From contig MPUH01000236.1 in assembly GCA_001970955.1 (NCBI GenBank), positions 1 through 64,000 on the forward strand: DNA of 64,000 nt. Reading direction: 5' to 3'. This DNA comes from Stentor coeruleus. Its lineage: Eukaryota; Ciliophora; Heterotrichea; Heterotrichida; Stentoridae. Shown here one piece after another: positions 9,422 to 20,800 of the stretch. The stretch's first letter is position 1. Each line of letters starts with the position of its first letter. The notes under the pieces were generated by a model. It saw only the letters and a list, made by a program, of their open reading frames with translations, was not told the DNA's origin and searched no databases. A program made the position numbers and the translations under genes.

Positions 9422-10231
9422 TTAGAGATATTCTAAAATAGTTGTGCCTAAAGATTTGACTAGGGTATAAGCTGAATTGTCGGAAATACGTGTAGATTTT
9501 GGAGCTTTGTATATAGAAATCCTAGAGTTTTGACCCTCAGCAAAGAAGTTTTCAAGGATAATGATATCTGAAGATTGGAAAAGTAGTTGTTTAAGCTTGT
9601 CGTTAATAGCTGATATTGGCACCGTTATGATACAAACAGCATTTTTGGAACGAAGTAGAGTTTTTATAGACTTAAGGAACTCGAAAATCTCAGAAAGTGA
9701 CTGAAGTGGCCAATTGCTAGAAAACATTGATTTGATTATAACACGGCTTACAGTCATATCACTTTTTCCATCAAAATTTGTATGAAGATCTTCTTTAACC
9801 TGTTGCCAAAGTTTATGATAAAAGTCAATCTCGGTGCAGTTTAGGGTCTTTTGAACCAAGGTTTTACAATCGTTTATTATAGTGGATAAATCTATAGCGT
9901 AAGGTTCACGAATTTTGCTGTTACTTGAAAAAGTTTCATAACGGACTGTAGACTCACCTCTAAGGCTAGAATTCCCTATTCGTCTTATGTCTGGGATATA
10001 AGAGTTATGATGATTTTCAGAGTATAAAAGAAGCAAATCGCTATTAACAGCACCTTCTCCAAGAAAAGCTTTAGTAAAAACTGATGCGATGTCATTTGTG
10101 GACTCTTCAACAAGGAGTAATGTCCCGACCGGGATACCACCATTAAGAATTGCGTCAAAAGATGGGATTCCAGACCTAACCAAACTATGTCTCATAGCTA
10201 AAGAACTTGATCTTCTATGTTTAGTCGCCAT
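9422..10231 (-). CDS. ELP4: Elongator complex subunit 4 (ELP4)
   Basis: A 269-residue protein with the PAXNEB/Elp4 RecA-like fold. The signature is VRSGIPSFDAILNGGIPVGT (residues 18-37) followed by LLLVEES and AFLGEGAVN. Elp4 forms a hexameric ring with Elp5 and Elp6 that binds tRNA and serves Elongator in wobble-uridine modification. The Walker A of true RecA proteins is absent (GGIPVGTLLL in its place), as in other Elp4. It is short for the family (usually 350-450 residues), mainly by lacking N- and C-terminal extensions. Its 3' end is 32 bp from that of SEC62. Confidence 0.85.
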   Translation of the reverse strand: MATKHRRSSSLAMRHSLVRSGIPSFDAILNGGIPVGTLLLVEESTNDIASVFTKAFLGEGAVNSDLLLLYSENHHNSYIPDIRRIGNSSLRGESTVRYETFSSNSKIREPYAIDLSTIINDCKTLVQKTLNCTEIDFYHKLWQQVKEDLHTNFDGKSDMTVSRVIIKSMFSSNWPLQSLSEIFEFLKSIKTLLRSKNAVCIITVPISAINDKLKQLLFQSSDIIILENFFAEGQNSRISIYKAPKSTRISDNSAYTLVKSLGTTILEYL

Positions 10232-10706
10232 GATAAGTTATAAGAAGTAGTTTATAAGATAATATTTAGGAAATTAAGTATAAACAAGATGAGGTATTGA
10301 ATATTAGATTTGAATATTTTATTGGGTTTATGTATTTAAGAGTAATATAAAACCTTTGGGGTAAAGACTGAAAAGTAGGAAATAATAAAGAAAAACAACG
10401 ATCTTGTTGAGGTTTTATATGAGACAAATAAGGTTTTACTATAATTTAGATTTTGTAAAATGCATGTAAGCTTCGAATAGGATTTGTTAGAGATAAGAGT
10501 AAAGTGAATAACTGATATTATTTAGAATTTTATAGTTTTGGGGAAATGATAGAATTGATAATGTAATTATAAAGCCTTTGTCTAGTTTTAAAAAAAACAG
10601 GATATTGGAATAGCAGAAAGCATGCATATTACTGTATAAGTAATTTGAAAAAAAATCTTATATGCGAACATATTAAATGCTGTAGAATCTAACTATTAGT
10701 AAATTA
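10232..10706. other. Spacer, no feature seen
   Basis: Lies between two minus-strand genes. It is AT-rich, with G over C on the + strand in the part nearer the ELP4 start. No gene, repeat or RNA was recognised. Confidence 0.5.
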
Positions 10707-11399
10707 CTAAGCATCTTCACTTGTCCAAAGTGTAAGGTTGTCTTTAATAAGACCCAAAATCGAAGTAGCTTCCTTATATGCTCTTTCATCAAGTTCTTCA
10801 AGTGTAGGTAAAGCTTCATCAAAAGTTGTCTTAGCGAGCTCACATGCTTTGGTAGGTTCTTTCTTCAACTCATAGTAAAATACCGAGAAATTTAAAGCTA
10901 AACCCAATCTTACAGGGTTATTCACTGGAAGAGACTTTGCGGCATCAGATGCATGTGAATAAGCTTCAAAGCTTTTTTGAATCTCTTCAGCTTCTCCAGC
11001 TTCAGCCATATATCTGTAATAATCTCCCTTCATTTTAAGGAAGAAAACTTCAACTTCATCAGCAGCTCCTCCTTTAAGCAACTTATCGTCAATGAGTTTT
11101 ACAAGCTCAAGGCAAAGATTATGCAATTCAGTTTCAATGCGTTTTTTATATTCAGAGATCAAGGCAAGATGTTCAGAACCTCGACTTTTCTGTTTTTCTT
11201 CATAGCTTCCAAGAATCCTCCATGCATTGCGGCGCTCACCTACAGCTTGTTTATAAGCCACACTTAAAAGAGTCCTTTCTTCGTTGTTAAGGACACCATT
11301 TGTTTCGTCTATGAGAGATTTCATATAATTGATCATATCTGCGTACCTTTCTGAGTGTTCAGCAAGCTTTGCATTATAGATCAGTTCCTCTTTAGACAT
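10707..11399 (-). CDS. 14-3-3 protein
   Basis: A 230-residue full-length 14-3-3 protein, a dimeric adaptor that binds phospho-Ser/Thr motifs. Family landmarks are in order: AKLAEHSERYADM near the start, LLSVAYKQAVGERRNAWRIL (phosphate-contacting Lys and Arg), FFLKMKGDYYRYMAE (Arg-Tyr of the binding pocket), LGLALNFSVFYYEL, and the end DNLTLWTSEDA. All phosphopeptide-contact residues I can align by eye are present, so it should be functional. It probably serves the many kinases encoded nearby, as it does cell-wide. Single exon, ATG at 11399. Confidence 0.95.
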   Translation of the reverse strand: MSKEELIYNAKLAEHSERYADMINYMKSLIDETNGVLNNEERTLLSVAYKQAVGERRNAWRILGSYEEKQKSRGSEHLALISEYKKRIETELHNLCLELVKLIDDKLLKGGAADEVEVFFLKMKGDYYRYMAEAGEAEEIQKSFEAYSHASDAAKSLPVNNPVRLGLALNFSVFYYELKKEPTKACELAKTTFDEALPTLEELDERAYKEATSILGLIKDNLTLWTSEDA

Positions 11400-11614
11400 T
11401 TTTATACTCCATTCATTTAAGTTTTTAAAAGTTTTCTTTATATAATTAGAATATTTAGATTTAAGGGTATAGAAGTATTAAATGATTAATATAAAAGATA
11501 TTTTATTTGTATATATAAAGTCTAAATATATAATACGCTATAATTAATTGACCATCTTAATAAAAGTATTTTAAATCTTTAAAGGTTTTTACGTGAATAT
11601 GGTTGATAATTATA

Positions 11615-12733
11615 ATGGCATCAACGATAAATCCTTTTATACAAAACAATAAAAACCCTTCACAAGAAATAATCGATGCCTTAGTATCCCAAAAACAAAC
11701 TATCTCCAAACTAAACCAAGAAATAACTGATTCAAAGTTTCAAATGTGGGAAAACCAAGCACAAAAAGAATGGCTTCAGCAATTAAACTCTAAAATCAGC
11801 ATTTCCCCAAATCCAAATGACAATTTTTTCACTGATCTTAAGTCTAAATACGATATATATAAAGGTACTAATCTAGGAAAACTAATATTCGATCTAATAA
11901 AAGCTTATGAAAAATTTAACATCCAATCCTCATCATTAGACCTTTTAAATATTGAAAAAGAAGAACTCTTACAAGATTATCAAAAAATCACCAACAGTCT
12001 AAGCCAAGAAACGAATCTGAGAAAAAAAGTTAAGATTTTACAAGAATCCTTAGAAACTAAAGAAAAAACTATAAATGGTTTAGAAAACAAATTAAAAATC
12101 CTTAGACAACAATATCAGGATATAAAAAATACTCTTGATAATTGTGATGCTAAAAAATATATTGAATCCAGGGATAAAATTGTATATGAAACATATGAGT
12201 GTATTGAAAATAGAAAATGTTTGATGATAGAAATTGATAAAATCGGCCAGGATATTGAGTTAGAGAAAAATGTGAATAAAATCACCCCGGAGACGACTAA
12301 TAAATTATTGAAAATTAAGATGAAAGATATAGAAAATAGTACAGCTGAGATTATGAAGGTTATAAGAGATAAGGAGAAAATTATGACAAAGCTTAAGATG
12401 GATGCTAAGAAAAATGCTACACATAAGAAAAAAAATAGTGATACAGATTTGGTTAAATCTTGTAGGAGTTTGACGAATTTACAGTCCCCGAATAGTTCGA
12501 ATGGGAAAAGTTTAATATTTTCGCCTAGTAATGCTATGAAAACCCCTGAGAATATTGTAATTGTTGATTCACAAACACCAGATCGTGATAAGGCTGTTAA
12601 GCTTTTTACTAAGGGTTTTAATTATAAGAACTCAGAAAAAATACAAAAAACTCTTAATCATTTCGGGACGGATAATCAAAGTTTTGCTACAAAGCTGGTA
12701 AGGCTTAATCGTGATGGGTTTAAACTGAGTTAA
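11615..12733 (+). CDS. Coiled-coil protein, unidentified
   Basis: The first ATG is at 11615 (MASTINPF), giving 372 residues; an in-frame TTG four codons upstream is not a credible start. Residues about 20-280 are strongly helical with coiled-coil heptads (KVKILQESLETKEKTINGL). The region from about 280 is basic and Ser/Asn-rich, with a possible proline-directed phosphosite (SQTPDRDK). No domain was recognised. It may be a cytoskeletal or centrosomal component, but that is only inference from composition. Confidence 0.7.
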   Translation: MASTINPFIQNNKNPSQEIIDALVSQKQTISKLNQEITDSKFQMWENQAQKEWLQQLNSKISISPNPNDNFFTDLKSKYDIYKGTNLGKLIFDLIKAYEKFNIQSSSLDLLNIEKEELLQDYQKITNSLSQETNLRKKVKILQESLETKEKTINGLENKLKILRQQYQDIKNTLDNCDAKKYIESRDKIVYETYECIENRKCLMIEIDKIGQDIELEKNVNKITPETTNKLLKIKMKDIENSTAEIMKVIRDKEKIMTKLKMDAKKNATHKKKNSDTDLVKSCRSLTNLQSPNSSNGKSLIFSPSNAMKTPENIVIVDSQTPDRDKAVKLFTKGFNYKNSEKIQKTLNHFGTDNQSFATKLVRLNRDGFKLS

Positions 12734-13225
12734 TTTAATGGATTTTAGAGTAGTGAAAATATGAACTTGGACTTTTTGTATACAAATGTGTGTTTATAAT
12801 ATATAAAATGATATGAATATATATATATAAAAGTACTTAGAATTAGAATTTTTTATATGAAAATAGAACTAGTGATTAAGTTTATAGTTCTTTGAATGAT
12901 CCGAACTATTGAAAGTAGAAAGGAATAAATAATATGTTTTTTTTTATAATAAACTTATATAATTAATCAGTTATTCTATGTTTAGTAAATGTGAATTATG
13001 GCTAATATCCTATCAAAAAAAATCTATAAAAATTAACTTTAATAGTTTCTAAAATTTTATCTACCCACCTAAAACACTTATAATTTCTACCCAAAACTCC
13101 TAAAAAAAAAATAAATACCTAATTCATTATCATACATAAAAACTCATATTATTTATTCCTTCTCCAAAACATCAAATCACAACACTTTTTAAACCTATAT
13201 TTTCAATACCCTAATAATCGTAAAA
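12734..13225. other. Spacer with skew switch
   Basis: Between two plus-strand genes. The first half is G over C (3' flank) and the second half, from about 13040, is nearly G-free and C-rich (5' flank of VTI1). No gene is seen. Confidence 0.6.
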
Positions 13226-13903
13226 ATGTTCCAAACCTATGAAGAAGATTTTGGTCGCCTTCTCAATTCTCTTCAAAAAAAAATCGCTCTAGCTCCAAAT
13301 CTTGGTAAAGACATCTGGGAATCTGCAATTTCAGAAGGAGCTAAAGAACTTCAAGAAGCTGAGAAATGTGTAATAAACATACAGCTTAGACAAATGGAAA
13401 TTGAAATTTCTATGATGCAATCAAGTTCAAGAGTATCAAGTTCTAGTCAAGTCCGAAGATATCGTGAGGATTTCGAAGAAGTAAGAAGAAACTTTCGTAA
13501 AGAAGAAGCCAAGTTTACAGAACAGAAGAGCCGAGAAACACTTATGGGTGCAAGTTTAGACAATGTAATTATTAGTAAGGGTTTTGGGAATCAAAGAGAA
13601 AAACTTATACAAAGAGAAGGAAATATTATGTCGCAGCAAATAATGAAACTTGAACAAGGAAAAAAAGCAGCTTTAGAAGCAGAAAGTGCGGCTATAGAGT
13701 CTATGAATCAGTTAAAAGGACAAAGGGATGTATTAGAAAGAGTTATTGTTAATAATCGAGAAATTGGGGATAATTTGTCACAAGGACATAGAATTATAAA
13801 TAGTATTACAAGAAGAAATATACAGAATAAATTGATTCTGTTTGGTATAGCGATTATATTGATTGGGGCGATTGTCTTTTTGGTATATATTAAGCTTAGT
13901 TAA
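13226..13903 (+). CDS. VTI1: VTI1-type Qb-SNARE
   Basis: A 225-residue protein, the usual length for Vti1. The N-terminal Habc-like part begins MFQTYEEDFGRLLNSLQKKI and includes QLRQMEIEISMM, the conserved core of the family. The SNARE motif runs about residues 140-200 (AAIESMNQLKGQRDVLERV, with the central-layer Gln in NQLKGQ). A single C-terminal transmembrane anchor (LILFGIAIILIGAIVFLVYI) follows. Vti1 acts in fusion between trans-Golgi, endosomes and vacuole or lysosome. Single exon. Confidence 0.88.
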   Translation: MFQTYEEDFGRLLNSLQKKIALAPNLGKDIWESAISEGAKELQEAEKCVINIQLRQMEIEISMMQSSSRVSSSSQVRRYREDFEEVRRNFRKEEAKFTEQKSRETLMGASLDNVIISKGFGNQREKLIQREGNIMSQQIMKLEQGKKAALEAESAAIESMNQLKGQRDVLERVIVNNREIGDNLSQGHRIINSITRRNIQNKLILFGIAIILIGAIVFLVYIKLS

Positions 13904-14859
13904 GATAGATGATTATTTGTATTGAATTTTATATAAATTTGATGATGAGATTAGTTTTAGAGAGGGTTTTGGTGATGATATGTGATATAGGTTTTATATT
14001 TGATTTATAAGAATGATATATTGCTTAGGTATTGTTGATGATATATTAGAAGAAGTTAAAGTTAATGGAAATTATATAGAAACTAAATGGATTAGGATTA
14101 TATTTAAAAACTATTTATGATATAATAGTATCATGCATATAAAGCAAACTGTAACTTAAAATACTACAAAAAAATAAAAAGTCTGACCTTGATATTGTTT
14201 GGATAATAAATATGAGAAATGAAATTCGATCTTTACCAATATCTTATAGTTCACCAGATTTAAAAACTAAAAAAAACAATTTAATCAGTTCAAAAATCTA
14301 TCGATTATGTTAAAAAAACTCCTAAGTTTATACTTTTCCATTACAGAAAAGAGATATTAGGAAAAACTTATCATCATCTCCTTTTAACAAACTACAAAGA
14401 ATTAATAGTGTAATTCAAGAACTTGAAAAATCGCTACAAAAGATATAAGGAAATATATGGGAATAGCACAAAAGGATTTTGCAGGTAAATTAAATAACCT
14501 TAAAGCATTGACTAAACTTAATATTGAAGAACAAATAAAGGAAAGACAGGAAAAAAATGAATAGAAAATGCATAAAAACTGAAGAAAGAGAAATTAGGAT
14601 GATAATACATAGAGATACGAATAAAATTAGAAAATATGACAAGAAATAAAAAGTTTTTTAATTAAAGGCATAACTCTGATTAATCACATTTTAAAACCCT
14701 ACCATTAACTTCAATCATATTTTTCACACAATAATTTCTAATAACAACTCTTAATTACACAAATTTTATCATCATAAAATCATCATAAAAACATCATAAA
14801 AACACCTAAACTACAAGTCCAAATCTAAAATTATAAATCCACAACATTACATAATAAAC
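13904..14859. other. Convergent spacer with coding relic
   Basis: The first part (13904-14110) is G-rich and C-poor; the last part (14660-14859) is C-rich and G-poor on the + strand, as expected for two facing 3' flanks. A decayed coding region sits between them. Confidence 0.6.
14212..14649 (+). pseudogene. Relic of a helical, coiled-coil-like gene
   Basis: From the ATG at 14212 (MRNEIRSLPISYSSPDLK), protein-like stretches appear in successive frames: NKLQRINSVIQELEKSLQKI, then KDFAGKLNNLKALTKLNIEE, then KTEEREIRMIIHRD, to a TAA at 14649. No GTA...TAG intron of 15-16 nt bridges the breaks, so I read it as a dead host gene rather than a spliced one. Parent unknown. Confidence 0.45.
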
Positions 14860-15940
14860 TCAATTCTTCGCCCATCCTTTAGGTGCAGTACTCGGTCTTA
14901 TAATACTTTTACTATCCCTTAACCCAGGATTACTAAACACATGCGTAAGTCCATAATTCTTCCCAGTCTGCGGTCTAACTTTTTTCTCATAATTCTTTGG
15001 GAATATTAATTCCTGTAATATCTGAATAACTTCTTCTTTACATATAATCATCTCAACCAATTTACGTTTATCAGTATTAGTAAAATCACTCAAAGATACA
15101 TCAGGGTTAATTTTCCCTAATGATTTCGCACTAGTTGAACTAGAAAGTCTACTATGAGGAATACTATGATTTCTTCTTTTTACTATATCTTTTTTAACCT
15201 GTTCAATACAATCAATAAAAAAGTCTTCAAGTTCTCCTTTTTCAAGAAAATAATTAGATTGGACTGCTTTTTGTATATGAATAGCTTTTTTTTGTATATC
15301 GATTTGATTTTTTAAATGTTGGATTGTACTGAAATATTTAGATGATTGGGTATGAGTTATAGGTGGTTTTGGAACTTGTTCTTCAGGATTAAGCCAACTT
15401 TTTTCAGCTGAGAAATTCAGTTCAGGTTGAGAATCGATATCTTCTTTAAGACGAAGATTTTGTTTTTTTATAAGGAGGATTTGATTTTCCATGAACTTTC
15501 GATCTTCTTCTAGGATTTGGGCTTTATTTTTCCAGATTTCTAAATTTCTTTTGCATTCTTTGCAGATTTTGTCTAGACGTAACGCTTCGTTACGGAACCA
15601 ATCACGTTCTTTTTCTAGGGTTTTTAGCTCTTCATCTCTTTTTCGCTTTAGTTCATCATCACTAACTTTTTCTTTGAGAAGACGCATTTCTTTTTGAATG
15701 TTATACATATGCCCTTTGTATACATTAAGAAAATCAGCTTCATGTTTTTGAAGTACAGTTCCTACTTTGCTATCAAGTTCCTATATAATTTTTTACTGTA
15801 ATATATTGATTTAGTTGTCCGAATAATAAGTTTATTGTATCAGCATTAGGGATTGTAAAATCTAATTCAGTTGCTTGACGTGTTAAAGCTGTTATAAAAG
15901 GAGTTTCTTCTTTTGTGTTCATTCGGACCAAGTTGTCCAT
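14860..15940 (-). CDS. Coiled-coil protein, unidentified
   Basis: Two exons (15940-15797 and 15780-14860) give about 354 residues. The first exon encodes MDNLVRMNTKEETPFITAL and a short globular-looking stretch. The second is a long coiled coil (LKRKRDEELKTLEKERDWFR) through about residue 190. The C-terminal third has a conserved-looking helix (NTDKRKLVEMIICKEEVIQI) and a basic tail. No family was recognised. The 16-nt intron makes the upstream exon necessary: without it the frame would start inside the coiled coil at an internal Met. Confidence 0.75.
15781..15796 (-). other. 16-nt intron
   Basis: Minus-strand GTAAAAAATTATATAG. It is the only 16-nt intron placed in the window. The A lies six bases from the 3' end, as in the 15-nt introns, so the extra base is on the 5' side. 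Splicing joins NQYIT to ELDSKVGTVL. Confidence 0.88.
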
Positions 15941-17821
15941 ATTTGTTATAAAATAGTATTTGTAAGATGATGTATTTTGGTTTAGATTGTAATATTATGT
16001 TGAAAGGATTTTTGGATTTAAATGTAAAATTATTTGTGAGTGGTGAAATTCAAGTGTTGGGCTTTAAAGGAAAATTTTGGTTTGTCATGAAAATGATGTG
16101 GGATAAATTTTTAGAGTCTTATAAAAAATAAAAAATTTGTCTATGTGGGGNATTATGTTGAAAGGATTTTTGGATTTAAATGTAAAATTATTTGTGAGTG
16201 GTGAAATTCAAGTGTAGGGTTTTAAAGGAAAATTTTGGTTTGTCATGAAAATGATGGGGCTTTATGGGTGGGATAAGTTTTTAGAGTCTTATAAAAAATA
16301 AAAAATTTGTCTATGTGGGATTCTATATAAGTTTTTTAAGTTTTTTTTTGGATTTAGATTTATTAGCTTGGGTTATAGAGATTTTCTTATATAGACTAGA
16401 AATGGATATAATTAATGGGATTATTATCTATGTACCGCATTGATGGAAATAAGCTACTCTTTAGATGGCTTGTAGACTACAATGCGAAATAAAAATAGTG
16501 ACAACTACGCAGAATCTCTTTAGTCTTCTGTGCAAATATCTAGAATATTATAGGTATCTTAAATTATATACTTTTTAATCTTGGCGTAAATCAAATTTTT
16601 TAAACTAATTCATAGACCATAACACATGAATATTCTTAAACCTCTTATTCTTTTATATAAAAAGTCATCTATCAAAACTTTATATCCTAAGAATTCAACA
16701 CTTTGGTTAGTGTCCAATAAAAATTTTATTATCATCTAAAAGGTAAACCTAAAAAATCTTATGCTTTATTATGAATATATTTATAAAAATTGTGTAAGGA
16801 TAAGGGTATAGCTAATAATGAGTATAAACTTAGTCTTTTCTAACATGCAAAATATTCAATTTTTAGTCTAAAATACATATAATAAATGGCTTTTTTTTAT
16901 ATGCTGAAAACTTTTCTCAACCCTTAAAGAGATGCAATGGATTATAATATCAAATTAAAATTTATTTCAATCTCAAAGAAATTCTCCTAAGGAAATTATA
17001 GCAAAAAATTATATGATTACTTTCTTTTTCTCTATAAGAATAGTTCCAGATATAAGCATGAAGACTTTTTACTAGAAGAAAATTATATCTTAATCACTTA
17101 TTTAGCCCAATTTGTCAATTTTTAAGACTTTTATAACTTTGAAAGACTGGGAAAAAAATTTGTTTGTGTTGATGAATACTTATTTATCATCGTTCTTATA
17201 TTAAAAATTGAACTTGTGAATTTTTTATATAGTAAACACATAAGGCTAAAATATTGTGGAATTATATTTAGTTAAGAAATTAAAGTTAACTTGTTTGTAT
17301 AGGGAAAAAATTTAGGTTATTTGAATAAAATATTTGTGATTAATAAGCTATATATTAAACCATATCTAAGTTTTCTAATTCTATTATGATTACTTTAATC
17401 TAGTTTGAATTTGAATATAAAATAATTTACTAATAGTTTATATTTAAAACTTAGTTGTAAAAGTAATAATGGCGAAATTTAATGAAGGCTTATCATTAAG
17501 AATGAATAAGACTAGTAATAATAATTTGATAGCAAATAAAGGTAAATATTTAAATAGAACATATTTAATATAATTTATACAGCAGAAAGAAAATCATTGG
17601 AAAAAATATAATAATTAGGGACTTTATTTCAATAGGAAAAATAGTTTTCTTTGTTTTTTATATCAAAACATAAGCATCTCTATTAATAAAATATTTCAAA
17701 ACAATAAATTTATTCAAATCTTTTTCAAAGTGATTTTTAATGAATATTTAAAGAATATACATAAATCTAGTTATCGTATCATTTGTTTTAGGACCATTTA
17801 TTTTAATGGTAGTCATAAAAC
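15941..17821. other. Long spacer, mostly featureless
   Basis: Contains the N-joined repeat at 15994-16319. No intact gene is seen. A short frame at 17469 (MAKFNEGLSLRMNKTSNN) runs into a possible 16-nt intron-like GTAAATATTTAAATAG at 17542 and stops soon after. It may be the remnant of a gene start. The rest is AT-rich without clear coding. Confidence 0.5.
15994..16319. repeat. About 157-168-bp repeat around N at 16151
   Basis: Bases 15994-16150 recur from 16152 to about 16319. Differences: ttgggct/tagggtt near the middle, about 12 extra bases (ggggctttatgg region) in the right copy, and a nearby a/g change. This looks like an overlap between two alleles. Confidence 0.8.
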
Positions 17822-20800
17822 ATGGATCCGATATGCCAAGCCACAGATTGCAAGCGAAAATTCACCAAAATCTGCTCATGTGACGTTCACTTGCGCTTAT
17901 GTGAAAAGCATTTTAACTATCATTCTCAAATAGCTGGATGTACTTCAACAGATACCACAGCTGAAAAAATAGCAGCTCAAGAAGAACTCGAAAGCCCATC
18001 AAGAAAGTCTCGTATGAGAAAAGCTAAATCCGTATTTCAAACTCCAGATGATACAGGAAATGTAGAATCTAAAGCTAAAACTGAGGACTTTGAGAAAAAA
18101 CTGAAGAGAATAGAAAAGCGAAATAGTAAATTAGAAGAACTACTTGTCAGTAAAGAAGATATGGCAAAAGGACTTGAAGGAGAAAGCTTTAGACTTGAGA
18201 AAATGGTTTTTGAAGCTCAGCAAAAGATTAAAGAATTGGAAGAGGAAATAAAGAAAACTGCTGATGAAAAGACCATGCTTGAAGAGAAGCTAAAGGAAGA
18301 TGAGAAGAATATGGCTGGAGTTGATAAGAAATTTAAGAGGATTGAAAGAAAAAGCACATTACTTAAGGATAAAGTAAAAACTTATGAGGAAAAATTATCT
18401 GAAGTTAGTACATTCCAAAGTGAAAAGGAAAAGATACTTAGTCAAGCTTTAGAAACATTAGAAAATGAAAAAAAAACACTTTTGAGCGATTTCCAATCAT
18501 CCCAGCTCCTTCAAAATTCTTTATCTTCCCAAAACTCGAAATTGTCTCAAGAACTCTTAGAAACCCATAAATTATTAGACGTATTATCTAAAGAAAAATC
18601 CGCTTTATTATCATCTTCAAAAGATTTAGAAGAAAACTTAGTAAAAGCACAACAAGGACTCCAAGAAGCTGATAAAAAAAATCAACGGTCGGAAAAAGAC
18701 TTAAACAAACTTAAAGAAAAACTTAACCAAGAAAGTTTAAAAAGGCAAGCTTTAGCTGAGGAGAACACAAAACTATCTTCAAGCCTTCAAGTATTAAATT
18801 CCAAGTTAGTATCAATTGAAAATTTAAATGAAAATTTAGATAAAAAGGTAAAAAGTGCTGATATAGAATATAAGGATGTGCTAGAAAAGCTAGTAGAACT
18901 AGAAAAAAATAATAATATATTGGCTTCCAAGCTTGAAAGTACTCAAGAACAACTAAAACTATCAGATGATAACAAGAAATCATTATTAAATCAGCTTAAA
19001 AGTACTGAAGAAAAACTTGACTTAACACTAACTGAGCTTAAAACATCTGAGGAAAAATGCGGAATTATTGAAAAAGCTCTAGCTGAAGAGAGAGAAAAAC
19101 TTGTTAATGATTTTTCTAAAGTTGAACAAGAAAGGAAAAGCTTGGGTGATCAGTTGGTACAAGGCGAAAACAAACTTGTCAAAATTGTGAGAAAACTTCA
19201 AAGATCAACTACTAAAAAAGAAAAACTTAAAGAAAAACTTAAAACAAAAGGCCAAAACCTCGTTGAAAATGTAAATACAATAAAAACTCTTGAAGAAAAA
19301 TATAATGATTTACTTAACGAAAAAGAATTTCTACAAAAATCTTTAGAAGATTTAAATAACGAAAATTCTGACTTAAAAAAATCATTTTCTGAAGCTGTAG
19401 AAAGCGATAAAATCGTTATAGAAAAACTCCAGGCTAGCCTGGAGCAAACAATCAAAGAAAAATCCCAACAATCCAAAGATCTTGAGGATAAAACCCAAGA
19501 ACTCCATAATAAACATGAAAAACTTGCCCAGCTTGAAAATGAAATAAGCAAAATCACAATCGATATGGCCACTTTGCAAAACGAAAACGCAAAAATCTCA
19601 TCCTCTCTCTCCAACAGCACAAAAAAAATCGAAGATTTAACAAAAAAACTCGGCCGCGGTGAAAAGAAAAAACAAAAATACAAAGAAAAAATCAAAGCTA
19701 AAGACTCAAAAATCAAAGAATTTATACAAAACGCCCATCAAGTTGAAGAAAAAATCAAAATCTCCGAAGCTAGACATACACAATTAGAACAAACTTTAGC
19801 TCTTCACCAAGAAGAAAACTCAAAACTTAAAGATCATGTTTCACAAACAACAGACGAAAAATTTATGCTTGAAAAAAGTAAAATCGATTTAAAAGATGCA
19901 TTAGAACAAGAAAGAAAAAAAATGAAAGAACTTGAAGATACCCTTACACAAGTTAAAGAAGAAAAAACACTGCAAATAAAATCAAGTTTATCTTTAGTAG
20001 AATCATTAAAAAAATCCTTACAAAATGATGATAAAGATAAAAAAATCTCATCATTAACTTCAGAACTTGAATCGACTAAGAATCAATTAAAAACATTCAC
20101 AGACTCTACACAAGTATATGAAAAAGAACTGAGGAGTATGGAAAAACGACTTAAAGAAAAAGAAAACCAACTATCTGAAGCTGAAAATGCTTTAAAAACT
20201 ATAAAAAATGAAAAAATTGCCTTAGAAAATAAAGTTGTAGAAGAAGAAAAAGCGATACACGACACTGAAGATGCACTTGTGAAAATCCAAGAAGAGAAAA
20301 AACTTTTGGAAATTATTATAACAGAAGAAGAACAGAAAATACATCAATTTGAAGAAGATTATCATAAAGTCGAAGAAGAAAAAAAAGAACTTGTCGATAA
20401 AATTAAACTAGAAGAAATCACTATAAAAAAAATTGAAAGGGAATGGCATAAAACTGAAGAAGAAAAAAAGAAACTAGAAGAAAAACTTAAAGAAGATGAA
20501 GAAAAGCTCAGAATAAACGAAGAAAAACAAAAACAAGAAGAGCAATTAAGAATAATAGAATCCAAACTGAAAAAATATGCTGATTGTGAAGTACCATCAA
20601 GTCCAGCAGCACATGGAAATTTCAAAGGTGTGAAATATGACTTAAAAAACATCGACCAAGCTAAGCATTATTTAAGTGAAAAGTATGGGCTTATATTTGA
20701 AGTTCATACCGGCTACGTTTATTCTGTAGCAGTGACAACTGATGATTTACTTGTTGTATCAGGTTCAGGAGATAAATCAATAAGATTATGGAATCTTAAA

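Noticed and set aside
11603-11614. TTG start extending the coiled-coil gene by four codons
   Set aside because: Non-ATG start is not expected in a ciliate nuclear gene; ATG at 11615 fits.
17730-17933. 67-codon frame overlapping the start of the WD40 gene
   Set aside because: It runs in another frame across the Cys/His cap coding region, whose spacing is matched by the paralogue at 29073.
19198-20652. Minus-strand frames opposite the coiled coil
   Set aside because: Ser/Phe/Leu-rich shadows of Lys/Glu-rich coding sequence.
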